Shown here in pieces: positions 1 to 8,606 of a DNA stretch of 64,000 nt (positions are counted from its first letter, which is position 1; each line of letters begins with the position of its first letter). The notes below the pieces were generated by a model. That model was not told the origin of the DNA. It did not search any database and was given only the letters and a program-made list of their open reading frames with translations. The stretch lies in NCBI RefSeq assembly GCF_022836435.1, contig NZ_BQXC01000001.1, positions 2,120,121-2,184,120 of the forward strand, written 5' to 3'. A program made the translations under genes and the position numbers. This DNA is from Nitrosomonas sp. PY1. Lineage in GTDB: Bacteria; Pseudomonadota; Gammaproteobacteria; Burkholderiales; Nitrosomonadaceae.

Positions 1-413
1 CATTCATGCTGCGGCTGAATAATGAAATCAGGGCGCAACCACAAATATTTGATTAGTCGCCCTTGCGGAGTAATACAGGCTTCAGTATTCTTAAATGATT
101 TTGTTAAACCCTCTGTATCACTTATCTTTTTCTGTAGCGCAGATGGTTCTGTTAGTTGTCCATCCAGTAATTGGCTATCTAACGCAATAGACGATTCTGT
201 AACAAAACAAAGTGATGCAAAAACTGTATCGTCCCGGCGAATCTCATTGATTATTGTATTGACATATTGCGCATCCTCGCCATCAATAATGAAGGCCAAT
301 GGAGCCATTTTTGTGAGTTTCCATTCAGAAAAATTGCTGTGACGTTGAATGCGATATAAATTCGCATATACATCAGGAAGCACAATATTATTAGGCGAAA
401 AAAGTATCAGCAT
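1..413 (-). CDS. unknown protein, N-terminal fragment running off the window
   Basis: The minus strand is open from an ATG at 413 to the window edge, about 137 codons, and an in-frame TGA lies upstream of this ATG. The product starts MLILFSPNNIVLPDVYANLY and is soluble-looking, with no signal peptide or membrane segment. I do not recognise a domain. The open frame and its ordinary composition favour a real gene over the shorter plus-strand frame in the same place. No convincing ribosome binding site is visible, so the start is uncertain. Function unknown. Confidence 0.55.
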   Translation of the reverse strand, partial: MLILFSPNNIVLPDVYANLYRIQRHSNFSEWKLTKMAPLAFIIDGEDAQYVNTIINEIRRDDTVFASLCFVTESSIALDSQLLDGQLTEPSALQKKISDTEGLTKSFKNTEACITPQGRLIKYLWLRPDFIIQPQHE

Positions 414-1067
414 TTCTGGTGATTCCCATGAATCGATTCACATTGATTCAACCTAGTCAACGAGCACATTTTAATTTCGCTTTTCCTCTTCAAATTTTCT
501 GCGCACTTTCGTAATATCTAAACAATTGCATTATTCATTCTCAATTTAGATAATCATCAAAGAAATAAAACAACTATTCCCCGCCTTATTACTACTTAAC
601 AATAGGAAGTAATGAAGGATATTTACCGGATTAAGACGAGAAGAAGACACCACCACGACCTGGAGCAATGCGGACTTACAAATCAAGCTCCTGAAGCAAT
701 CGACGAATAAAGAATCACCTGGATCATATTTCTGCTCCATCTGATTTTCTCTATGATTTGTTACAACAACAAAAAGTAACGCCACTAACAGATAGACATT
801 TCAAAGCAACAGGTTTTGGAAAAGCACTGATACCACAAATTTTAAATACTTTTACATTGATATACTTATCAGACTGGAGAAAGCACCCACTGCAAGTATC
901 ATTTATGGTAATGGTTGGTACGGTTATAATCGTTCGTTAGATATAGGGGCGCTCCGAGCACTTTCGTGTATCTCATGACGGCAATGAATTTGTTAACAAA
1001 CTATAGCAACTGATCAGATATTATTAGCTGCCGATAGTTTAAAACCATAAAAATAGAGAAAAATCTT
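414..1067. other. intergenic stretch without a supported gene
   Basis: About 650 bases between the left-edge gene and rlpA. Short frames exist on both strands (for example 546-785 minus and 758-940 plus), but none has a ribosome binding site, a recognisable domain or a credible composition. It probably holds the divergent promoters of the flanking genes, and perhaps decayed coding DNA. Confidence 0.5.
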
Positions 1068-1808
1068 GTGTATAAAATTAGCTTAATGAAATTAGGGTGG
1101 TATAGTTTTGCTGCCTTTTCGATGTTTGGTTGTTCAACCGTAGTTGTACAAGAAAATGCTTCAACGGTAGAATCTTCGAGTGGAAACTCTTCAATAGTTT
1201 TCCATTCGAATACAGAATCCGAGGTTCCGGTAAATCAATCTACTTCCGAAAAAAATATCTCTACAGTTCTTCCTGCTGAGCAAAATCCACAAAAACAAAA
1301 CCCAATAACCAAGTTATCGAATGATGCATCGCAATGGCCCGTGGAAACCGGTATGGCTACATATTACGCAACGGAGATGGAGGGACGTTTAACGGCAAGT
1401 GGCGAACCATATTCACCTGAGTTGTTAACCGCAGCGCATCGCACACTACCCTTAGGAAGCATGGTGCGCATTACGAATTTAAATAATAATCAACAAGTCG
1501 TTGTGCGAATTAATGATCGTTGGGGTGGCGGAAGTGGTCGCGTGATCAATTTGTCGAAACAAGCAGCGGTCGATCTTGGATTTGGTTCTTCCGGTATGGT
1601 TTCAGTACGCCTCGATGTTGAATTATTATCTTCACAGAAAGCGATGCAACCAGCGAGCATAGCGCAACCATTACCCACACGCATTGAAGTGAGTGACCCA
1701 AAAAACCATTCAAAACTGAGTATTTGTCAAAATGAGGCAGATATACTGGGATTATCAGGGAGTTTTTATAACAATCATATCGCAGCCTGTATGATCCGGG
1801 GAAATTAG
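1068..1808 (+). CDS. rlpA: RlpA-like septal lytic transglycosylase lipoprotein
   Basis: RlpA proteins are outer-membrane lipoproteins that cleave denuded peptidoglycan strands, often at the septum. The N terminus is a lipoprotein signal with Cys22 in MFGC. A low-complexity Ser/Asn/Gln linker follows to about residue 90. The double-psi beta-barrel domain spans about 95-188 (ATYYATEMEGRLTASGE, then AAHRTLPLG and VRINDRWG). Glu113 and Asp150 have the same 37-residue spacing as the catalytic pair described in Pseudomonas RlpA. There is no C-terminal SPOR domain, so septal targeting by denuded glycan binding would have to come from elsewhere. Start is GTG preceded by AGAGAA; an internal ATG at 1086 is possible but has no ribosome binding site. 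Family call firm; exact role inferred. Confidence 0.85.
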   Translation: MYKISLMKLGWYSFAAFSMFGCSTVVVQENASTVESSSGNSSIVFHSNTESEVPVNQSTSEKNISTVLPAEQNPQKQNPITKLSNDASQWPVETGMATYYATEMEGRLTASGEPYSPELLTAAHRTLPLGSMVRITNLNNNQQVVVRINDRWGGGSGRVINLSKQAAVDLGFGSSGMVSVRLDVELLSSQKAMQPASIAQPLPTRIEVSDPKNHSKLSICQNEADILGLSGSFYNNHIAACMIRGN

Positions 1809-1983
1809 CTAGCTGGGTAAACAAAATCAGGTTCTAAGGCGTTTCCGACTAAGAATCTAAGCGGATTCATTACATTCTAAAGACTCTTGTGAATTCTAAT
1901 AGGCGATGTCACTAAGTTGTCATTGGTAGATCGCAGCTTCATTTTTAGCATAGTAGCATTGACCAATCTTATAAAGGAAATTC

Positions 1984-4383
1984 ATGAATACTTCATCGCA
2001 TAAATGGCGTTTCTTTCGCTCAGGTGGCTTTGATCAAGTACGACTTGAAACAGGCGAAGATATAAAATTACTGACGGAGCTCGACCCTAAGCTTTGGGCG
2101 GCGCTGAGTTGCCCGACGACGAACTTGGAGTTTGATCAGAAAACCTTGGAGTTTCTCGATTCGGATAAAGATGGTCATATTCGCGTACCGGAAATCACTA
2201 CTGCGGCCAATTGGGCTGCTTCGATGTTGAAGAATCCGGGAGATTTAGTAAATGGATCCGCCGCATTGCCTTTGGAGGCTATTGACGATAGCAGCGTCGA
2301 AGGTGCAGCCTTACTGGCGTCAGCCAAGCAAATATTGCATAACATCGGAAAAAAAGATGACATCACAATCAGCGTTGAAGACACCTCTGATTTAAATAAG
2401 ATTTTTGCTAGCACAAAATTTAATGGTGACGGTATTGTTCCACCGGGCGCAGCGGGTGATGCTGACATCCAAGCAGTAATGGAAGAAATAATCACTTGTG
2501 TAGGATCCGAGCTAGATCGCTCAGGGTTACCCGGTGTTTCTGAAGAAAAATTCAATCAGTTTTTCACCGAGGCGCAGGCATTTTCTGAATGGTGGCTAGA
2601 AGCTGATCGAGATGCAAGCAATATCTTGATACTAGGTCAAGAAACCGAAGCAGCCAAAGCATCTTTTGATTGTGTTAAAACCAAAATAGATGATTACTTT
2701 ACTCGCTGTCGCTTGGCAGAATTTGATCAACGCGCGAGCGAACCCTTAAATCCTGCACTAACGGGCTATGAAGCAATGGCAAGTAAGGATTTATCTGCCA
2801 CATCTGAGCAATTGATCTGTTTGCCACTGGCAAAAATTGAAGCTGGGAAACCGCTCCCGCTTGAAACAGGAATCAATCCGGCATGGTTGCATGCAATTAC
2901 CGAGTTTAAAAACAAAGTCGTTGTACCTTTAATCGGTAACAAAAATACTTTGAGCAATGCCGAATGGGAGGATTTATGCGAGAAATTCGCAGCACACCAA
3001 ATCTGGCTCAACAATAAACGTGGCGAAATTGTTGAAAAACTCGGTATTCAACGTATTCGCAAGATTTTTTCAAATGGTTATCAAGAAAGCATTAGAGCAT
3101 TAATTCAGAAAGATAAATCGCTTTCTAGCGCCTCCGATGCAATTGACTCGGTCGAGAAACTGATTCGTTATCATCATCATCTATTTCAATTACTGAATAA
3201 TTTTGTATCGTTTCGCGATTTTTACACGCGACGTGACAAAGCAATTTTTCAAGCGGGGACACTTTTCTTGGATGGGCGTAGTTGCGATTTCTGTTTGCAT
3301 GTTGTCGATGCGGCGCAACATAGCGGCATGGCGAACCTGAGTGGTACTTACTTAGCCTATTGTGAATGCAAGCGCCGGGGCGACGACAATCAGAAAATGA
3401 ACATTGTTGCAGCATTTACGAATGGTGATGCAGATAATTTAATGGTCGGCCGCAATGGCATTTTTTATGATCGTAAAGGCCAAGATTGGGATGCTACCAT
3501 CACAAAGATTGTTGAACATCCAATCAGCGTACGCCAGGCATTTTGGTATCCCTATAAACGGATAGGCAAAATGATTGGCGAGCAAATCGAGAAAATGGCC
3601 AGCGCACGCGAGAAAGCCGTACAAGCTCAAGCTGCATCGGGTATTTCAAGCTCCGCACAGTCGATCGAGGTAGGCAGTAAAACGCCGCCGGTGCCGTTTG
3701 ACGTGGGTAAGTTTGCCGGTATTTTTGCTGCTATTGGCTTGGCAATTGGTGCAATCGGTACTGCAATCGCATCCGTAGTTACAGGTTTTATTAGCCTGAC
3801 TTGGTGGCAAATGCCGCTGACAATATTAGGGCTGATTTTATTGATTTCAGGTCCTTCCGTTTTGTTGGCTTACCTCAAACTGCGCAAGCGCAATTTAGCG
3901 CCTTTACTCGATGCCAGCGGCTGGGCGGTCAATACCAGGGCAATCATCAATATACCATTCGGCGCTTCATTGACCAAAATGGCCACATTACCTCCGGGGG
4001 CGCAGCGTTCAATGGTAGATCCGTATGCTGAAAAAAAGAGTCCATGGAAGTCCTATTTGTTTATTTTGCTATTGTTAGGAGGATTCGGTTACCTTTGGTA
4101 TGCAGGTTATATCAATGAAGGTACGGTTGATCAAATCCGTAAGCATTTTGCTGGTGAAGAACCAGCTATAACGATGGATAAAGCAAAGCCGGATGCTCCT
4201 GCAAAGGATGCAGATGCTAAGCCAGAAACGACCTCTACCGTTTCCGCCGAACCTGCTGCACCAACAACGAATGATAAACCAGTAAAAGAAGAGGCGCCGG
4301 CAGTTAATACAGAAACACCCGCTCCAGCCCCTTTACCTGCAAAAAATGTCCCTTCGGCTAAACCGGCTCCAGCCATTAAATAG
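1984..4383 (+). CDS. large membrane protein with an EF-hand loop, function unknown
   Basis: A 799-residue protein starting at ATG after AAGGAAATTC. Residues 59-70 (DSDKDGHIRVPE) form a canonical EF-hand calcium loop with Asp at 1, 3 and 5, Gly at 6, Ile at 8 and Glu at 12. The middle 500 residues are soluble and alpha-helical in character. Hydrophobic segments lie near 575-600 and 610-635, and a third near 690-710. The last 70 residues are Ala/Pro/Lys/Glu rich, like a flexible tail. I know no named family for it. Calcium sensing or binding at the membrane is an inference from the single loop. It is alone in its direction and is followed by an inverted-repeat hairpin. Confidence 0.8.
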   Translation: MNTSSHKWRFFRSGGFDQVRLETGEDIKLLTELDPKLWAALSCPTTNLEFDQKTLEFLDSDKDGHIRVPEITTAANWAASMLKNPGDLVNGSAALPLEAIDDSSVEGAALLASAKQILHNIGKKDDITISVEDTSDLNKIFASTKFNGDGIVPPGAAGDADIQAVMEEIITCVGSELDRSGLPGVSEEKFNQFFTEAQAFSEWWLEADRDASNILILGQETEAAKASFDCVKTKIDDYFTRCRLAEFDQRASEPLNPALTGYEAMASKDLSATSEQLICLPLAKIEAGKPLPLETGINPAWLHAITEFKNKVVVPLIGNKNTLSNAEWEDLCEKFAAHQIWLNNKRGEIVEKLGIQRIRKIFSNGYQESIRALIQKDKSLSSASDAIDSVEKLIRYHHHLFQLLNNFVSFRDFYTRRDKAIFQAGTLFLDGRSCDFCLHVVDAAQHSGMANLSGTYLAYCECKRRGDDNQKMNIVAAFTNGDADNLMVGRNGIFYDRKGQDWDATITKIVEHPISVRQAFWYPYKRIGKMIGEQIEKMASAREKAVQAQAASGISSSAQSIEVGSKTPPVPFDVGKFAGIFAAIGLAIGAIGTAIASVVTGFISLTWWQMPLTILGLILLISGPSVLLAYLKLRKRNLAPLLDASGWAVNTRAIINIPFGASLTKMATLPPGAQRSMVDPYAEKKSPWKSYLFILLLLGGFGYLWYAGYINEGTVDQIRKHFAGEEPAITMDKAKPDAPAKDADAKPETTSTVSAEPAAPTTNDKPVKEEAPAVNTETPAPAPLPAKNVPSAKPAPAIK

Positions 4384-4418
4384 GTTCCATCTGCTTCGGT
4401 TCAGTTGATACAAGCGGT

Positions 4419-4453
4419 AACCTAGTCCTATTTGCTTCTAACAGGACTAGGTT
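4419..4453. terminator. hairpin between convergent genes
   Basis: An 11-bp perfect inverted repeat (AACCTAGTCCT / AGGACTAGGTT) with a 13-base loop lies between the EF-hand gene and cobS and overlaps the cobS stop codon. Neither side has a strong T-run, so termination is probable rather than certain. Confidence 0.5.
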
Positions 4454-5189
4454 ATTGTAAGAATGCTCCTGCCAGTAATACGATTACTTCAGAAAATTCG
4501 ACTAACGCACCTGCAGTATCCCCGGTTGTTCCCCCGATACGTTCTAACATCATGTAACGCAACAATAAAAACATTGCAAGAACTGCCAACACTAATACAT
4601 AACCGTTTTGTATAAACCCTATTGTGCACAGCAATACCACGATCACGGCCGCGATACATTTGCGGCGAGGGTGATAAGCGGATAAGCAAGCACCTAGTCC
4701 AATGTTTCTAACATAACGAGTTGTTAAAAATAACAATACCAACATCGTTCTGGCAAGTATTATGGAAGCTAATAGAGTAACCCATCCATCGACTTGGATT
4801 AAAACATGCAATGCAGTAATTTTAAGCAACATGACTAATACGATTGCAATGACGCCCATTGGACCACAATTGGGGTCTTTCATAATAGCGAGGGTTTTGT
4901 CGTGATCGCCCATTCCGCCCACCCAAGCATCAGCGCTATCGGAAAGACCATCCAAATGTAATCCTCCAGTTAACAAAACCCAAACAGTGAGCAGAATAGC
5001 AGCGCTTATCCAAGGCATTGAGAAACCACCCAATAACCAACCTAAACTGATTAAGATCATTCCAATCAATACACCGATCAATGGATAATAAGCTAAAGAA
5101 CAACCAATTTCCTGTTCCGTGGGTTGGTCTTTTAAAGCGACAGGTATACGCGTCAGGAATTGCAAGGCAATGAGTACAGGTTTATGCAT
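4452..5189 (-). CDS. cobS: adenosylcobinamide-GDP ribazoletransferase (cobalamin synthase)
   Basis: CobS joins adenosylcobinamide-GDP and alpha-ribazole (or its phosphate) to give adenosylcobalamin (phosphate), the last step of nucleotide-loop assembly, at the inner membrane. The 245-residue length is usual for the family. The protein is largely hydrophobic, with several membrane segments, and carries the conserved acidic motif GGLHLDGLSDSADAW at about 75-89. It is the last gene of the B12 operon, and its start overlaps the end of cobC by 8 bases, which suggests translational coupling. Confidence 0.95.
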   Translation of the reverse strand: MHKPVLIALQFLTRIPVALKDQPTEQEIGCSLAYYPLIGVLIGMILISLGWLLGGFSMPWISAAILLTVWVLLTGGLHLDGLSDSADAWVGGMGDHDKTLAIMKDPNCGPMGVIAIVLVMLLKITALHVLIQVDGWVTLLASIILARTMLVLLFLTTRYVRNIGLGACLSAYHPRRKCIAAVIVVLLCTIGFIQNGYVLVLAVLAMFLLLRYMMLERIGGTTGDTAGALVEFSEVIVLLAGAFLQ

Positions 5190-5787
5190 CAGATGGATGA
5201 TAGGTAACGCTGATATCTTCTATGGTCTCGGTAATGCGTATAGCGTACTTATCTGCATGATTGACTTTAAAGGTTAATAAATTCTCCAGCGGTTGGTTCT
5301 GAATGTAGCAAAGAATGCTACGAATTACGCCACCGTGTGTAACCAGGAGTACCTTGTTACCGGCGTGCCGACGGATTAATTCTTGCCATGCCGATAGAAT
5401 GCGACAGTTAAAATTCGATAACGATTCAGCATTTGGCGGTGTATTGATCAAAGGATTGTTCCAGAAATGCGCGAGTGCATCTGCATCAGTTTGCATTAAA
5501 TCAGCAAGTGATCGATTTTCCCAATCACCGAAATGAATTTCCTGAAAACAAGCATTTTCAATGACTGGGATATCGTTACATCGTCCAAGTTCAGTCGCAA
5601 AAGCAGCGCAACGCTGGAGCGGAGAGGTCACAATATATTGCCATGAGGACGAATCGGCATTCTGTATTTTGACTGCTTGCCATAACTGCTGCCACCCTAA
5701 AACCGAGAGTGGATGATTGGTACTGCCGCAGTAACGGTCACTGTATTGTGTTGCACCGTGCCGTAATAAATCAATCTCGGTCAGCAA
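5182..5787 (-). CDS. cobC: alpha-ribazole phosphatase-like histidine phosphatase
   Basis: The family removes phosphate from alpha-ribazole-5-phosphate or adenosylcobalamin-5-phosphate during nucleotide-loop assembly. The phosphoglycerate-mutase-type RHG motif is at residues 9-11 (LLRHGATQ), and the second histidine lies in LLVTHGG near residue 152. The length of 201 residues is typical. Its position between cobT and cobS supports the cobalamin role. A second paralogue, outside this operon, lies at 37334-37933. Confidence 0.88.
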   Translation of the reverse strand: MLTEIDLLRHGATQYSDRYCGSTNHPLSVLGWQQLWQAVKIQNADSSSWQYIVTSPLQRCAAFATELGRCNDIPVIENACFQEIHFGDWENRSLADLMQTDADALAHFWNNPLINTPPNAESLSNFNCRILSAWQELIRRHAGNKVLLVTHGGVIRSILCYIQNQPLENLLTFKVNHADKYAIRITETIEDISVTYHPSDA

Positions 5788-5820
5788 AATAAGTAGGCTG
5801 GCTGAATTGATAAAATTGAA

Positions 5821-6888
5821 TCAAATTTTCTCGGAAACTTGCGCTTCCGTAAAAGTCGCCATTTCATTATGCAATCGGCAAGCTAATTTCAATAAACTGA
5901 CTGCCACCGCAGCACCGCTACCCTCACCCAAGCGCATCTGTAAATCCAATAAAGGTTGTGCATTTAGTTTATCCAATACGAAACGGTGGCCTTTTTCTTG
6001 CGAAATATGCGAATAAATAAACCAGTGTTGACATCCAGGTTTGATCGATTCAGCAAGCAACGCAGCGACTGTACTGATAAAACCATCAACCAATACAGGT
6101 ATCCCTATTTGCGCACAGTGTAGATAAGCACCAGTCAGTGCGGCAATTTCAAACCCTCCGAAATAACGTAATGCCTCCAAAGGGGAATTTATACTGTGTT
6201 GGTGGCATGCAAGCGCTTTTGAGATGACGCTAATCTTATGCGCGATACCGCGTGCATCCAATCCCGTTCCAGATCCAGTAAGCTGTGCCGGAGGAATATT
6301 AAGCAAACAACACGCCAAAGCAGTTGCACTAGTGGTATTACCGATACCCATTTCACCACCGATAAATAATGAATTAGGGTTGTTTGAGATTCGTTCAATG
6401 GCATCGTGACCTGCGTGCATTGCAGCTTCTAACTGATCGGCTGTCATAGCTGGCTGATACAAAAAATTCGCCGTACCTGGGCCTAGGTTGTAATTTCTGA
6501 CAACGGGCAGTGTTGAAGTATCGTTAACCGTGCCTAGATTAATGATCTCTAATACTGCATCTTGTGCTCTAGCCAATACATTAATGGCTGCACCGCTTCG
6601 GGTAAAATTTTTGATCATTTCAACCGTGACCGATTGCGAAAAAGCTGAGACGTTTTCTGCGACAATACCATGGTCACCGGCGAATATCGTGATAAAGATC
6701 GAGTCGACTGAAGGCCGCCGAGTCTGTTGCAGCGTTGCCAAATGAATGGCTAATTCTTCTAATCGACCTAGTGATTTGGGAGGTTTTGTCAGCTGCGCTT
6801 GCCGTTCCTGTGCAAATTGAGTAAATACTGCATTAGTAACAGCAACAGGCGTGCTAAATAGCCAATCATAAGCAAGCTCTCGATTCAT
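5821..6888 (-). CDS. cobT: nicotinate-nucleotide--dimethylbenzimidazole phosphoribosyltransferase
   Basis: CobT activates 5,6-dimethylbenzimidazole to alpha-ribazole-5-phosphate using nicotinate mononucleotide. From ATG at 6888 the protein has 355 residues, the usual size. It contains the glycine-rich GGEMGIGNTTSATAL stretch and the C-terminal RLGEGSGAA motif, whose glutamate corresponds to the catalytic base of the family. The start at 6888 is chosen because AGGAGA precedes it and its ATG overlaps the cobU stop as ATGA; the longer frame from 6948 lies inside cobU. Confidence 0.95.
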   Translation of the reverse strand: MNRELAYDWLFSTPVAVTNAVFTQFAQERQAQLTKPPKSLGRLEELAIHLATLQQTRRPSVDSIFITIFAGDHGIVAENVSAFSQSVTVEMIKNFTRSGAAINVLARAQDAVLEIINLGTVNDTSTLPVVRNYNLGPGTANFLYQPAMTADQLEAAMHAGHDAIERISNNPNSLFIGGEMGIGNTTSATALACCLLNIPPAQLTGSGTGLDARGIAHKISVISKALACHQHSINSPLEALRYFGGFEIAALTGAYLHCAQIGIPVLVDGFISTVAALLAESIKPGCQHWFIYSHISQEKGHRFVLDKLNAQPLLDLQMRLGEGSGAAVAVSLLKLACRLHNEMATFTEAQVSEKI

Positions 6889-7415
6889 GAGCGCTCTCCT
6901 TTTAATATCAAAGGAAGCCCTGCAATAGTCATAATGACCTGATTGCAAAGTTGCGCAACGTCTTGGTGTAACTTGCCTGCTTCATCGCAATAATAACGAC
7001 TTAACTCACCCAACGGCGTGACACCCAGATTCGTTTCATTACTTACTAAAATGATTCGCCCTGCGAGATTCGAAAGTGTATCGAGTAAGGCTTGCCGCTG
7101 TTGATTAAATTGCTCGGGATCATTTTGTACCAACAGATTGGTCAACCATAATGTGAGGCAATCAATCAATAAGCAATGAGAAGGAGCAGCATACTGCTGT
7201 AGAACAGCAGCCAATTGAATCGGTTCTTCGATAACCTGCCAGTGATCCGGTCGATGAGCTTGATGCAGCGCGACACGTTGCCGCATTTCTTCGTCTTCGA
7301 TCGTTGCAGTAGCAACGTAAATCACCGGCAATTCAGTTTCATGAGCCAGCCGCTCTGCCAAGCGGCTTTTTCCCGATCGAACGCCGCCTAGAATTAAGGT
7401 TTTTGTATCTTTCAT
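6885..7415 (-). CDS. cobU: adenosylcobinamide kinase / adenosylcobinamide-phosphate guanylyltransferase
   Basis: The bifunctional CobU enzyme phosphorylates adenosylcobinamide and then transfers GMP to it. The P-loop GGVRSGKS is at residues 10-17, and the family's HxxHRPxxW region (HQAHRPDHW), which holds the guanylylated histidine, is present. The start is the ATG at 7415 (MKDTKTLILGG); a TTG five codons upstream lies within the end of cobO. The stop overlaps the cobT start. Presence of CobU with CobO, and absence of corrin-ring genes in the window, points to salvage of imported corrinoids. Confidence 0.94.
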   Translation of the reverse strand: MKDTKTLILGGVRSGKSRLAERLAHETELPVIYVATATIEDEEMRQRVALHQAHRPDHWQVIEEPIQLAAVLQQYAAPSHCLLIDCLTLWLTNLLVQNDPEQFNQQRQALLDTLSNLAGRIILVSNETNLGVTPLGELSRYYCDEAGKLHQDVAQLCNQVIMTIAGLPLILKGERS

Positions 7416-7419
7416 GACA

Positions 7420-8025
7420 CTACAAATCAATGCCTTTTTGCGCTTGAATCCCTAGTTGAAACGCATGTTTAACGTCTTGCATCTCCGTTACTGTGTCGGC
7501 AACTTCACAAAGTGCATCTGGCGCAGCACGCCCGGTAATAATGACATGTTGCATGGGGGGGCGGTTTTTCAAGTCACGAATGACTGTCTTAGTATCAAGC
7601 CAACCAAACTTCAAGGGATAGGTTAGCTCATCCAATATAATCAAATCGAATGATGGGTCACTCAGCATTTCTTGCGCAATAGCCCAACCACGTTGCGCAG
7701 TAGCGGTATCACGCTCAAGATCTTGGGTGTCCCATGTAAACCCCTCTCCAAGGACATGCCAAACAACTGCGCTTTGTTTACGAAAAAATGCCTCTTCACC
7801 AGTATCCGAGCGACCTTTGATGAATTGCGCTACACCGACGCGCATATCGTGACCCAAGGCGCGCGCAATCATACCAAATGCCGCAGAAGATTTTCCTTTA
7901 CCGTTACCAGTGTGAATTAACAGTAATCCTTGAGTACGATCAGCTTTGGCAATCGCGGCATCAACGATTTGTTTTTGTCGCTGCATGCGACTGCGATGCC
8001 GCTCAGAACGAGTTGTATCAGTCAT
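7420..8025 (-). CDS. cobO: cob(I)alamin adenosyltransferase, CobO/BtuR type
   Basis: The enzyme adds the 5'-deoxyadenosyl group of ATP to the reduced cobalt of corrinoids. The P-loop HTGNGKGKSSAAFG is at residues 38-51 and the family motif LDELTYPLKFGWL follows near the middle. The length of 201 residues is normal. The start ATG overlaps the stop of the upstream btuM-like gene as ATGA. It works directly after import in the salvage route, supplying adenosylcobinamide to CobU. Confidence 0.95.
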   Translation of the reverse strand: MTDTTRSERHRSRMQRQKQIVDAAIAKADRTQGLLLIHTGNGKGKSSAAFGMIARALGHDMRVGVAQFIKGRSDTGEEAFFRKQSAVVWHVLGEGFTWDTQDLERDTATAQRGWAIAQEMLSDPSFDLIILDELTYPLKFGWLDTKTVIRDLKNRPPMQHVIITGRAAPDALCEVADTVTEMQDVKHAFQLGIQAQKGIDL

Positions 8026-8594
8026 TTGTGATGGATATGCGTTTGCTGCACAATGGTGGCTAACAAAGCATGCAATACAATAGCAGTCGCAACATAGAGC
8101 ACGAAGGATTCCGCATACGAAGGGAAATATTGCATAAACCTAGCAGCGTATTCACCGAACGAAGTCTCACTAAAGCGTCCAGAGAAAAAATAAAATCCCC
8201 CGCTCGAGAAAAATTCGCAGGCTAACAATCCTGTAATCATACTGGCACCCAGCCAGGTAATGTTATGCCAAGAAAATTGATATTGCTTGGCGTACCAGCG
8301 TCCAGCAAACCATAGTGAAGCGTAAGCGGGAATTAAAAACAAATAAGCTGGTGTAATGCAAAAATCACTGACACCGCCCCAAGTATAAGCAACATAATCC
8401 AGACTCCATCCGAGAAGAAGCAATCCGAACAGAGGCCACGCAGGACATAAATAAATCCCGGCCAGAAAAAATACCGCCCAAGAGGCATCGGCCAAATTAT
8501 GAGCCCAAACCAAGTTATAGCCCCGAGTGACGATCATCATCATAACCAGCAGTAGACCGATGATGATTTGATTGCGAAACGATAGTATCAGCAT
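8022..8594 (-). CDS. btuM: BtuM-like solitary cobalamin transporter (putative)
   Basis: A 190-residue, six-segment-like membrane protein lying directly between btuB and cobO in the operon. Size, topology and position fit BtuM, the solitary ECF S-component shown in Thiobacillus denitrificans to import cobalamin without an energising module, where Cys80 contacts the cobalt. Here Cys79 sits in SDFCITPAY, almost the same position; other cysteines are at 50 and near 145. No btuCDF genes occur in the window, so this could be the inner-membrane importer. The assignment rests on context, length and the cysteine, not on a database match. Confidence 0.65.
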   Translation of the reverse strand: MLILSFRNQIIIGLLLVMMMIVTRGYNLVWAHNLADASWAVFFLAGIYLCPAWPLFGLLLLGWSLDYVAYTWGGVSDFCITPAYLFLIPAYASLWFAGRWYAKQYQFSWHNITWLGASMITGLLACEFFSSGGFYFFSGRFSETSFGEYAARFMQYFPSYAESFVLYVATAIVLHALLATIVQQTHIHHK

Positions 8595-8606
8595 AGAAGT
8601 TCCTTA

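Noticed and set aside
758..940. 60-codon plus-strand frame upstream of rlpA
   Set aside because: No ribosome site, no domain and no support from neighbours.
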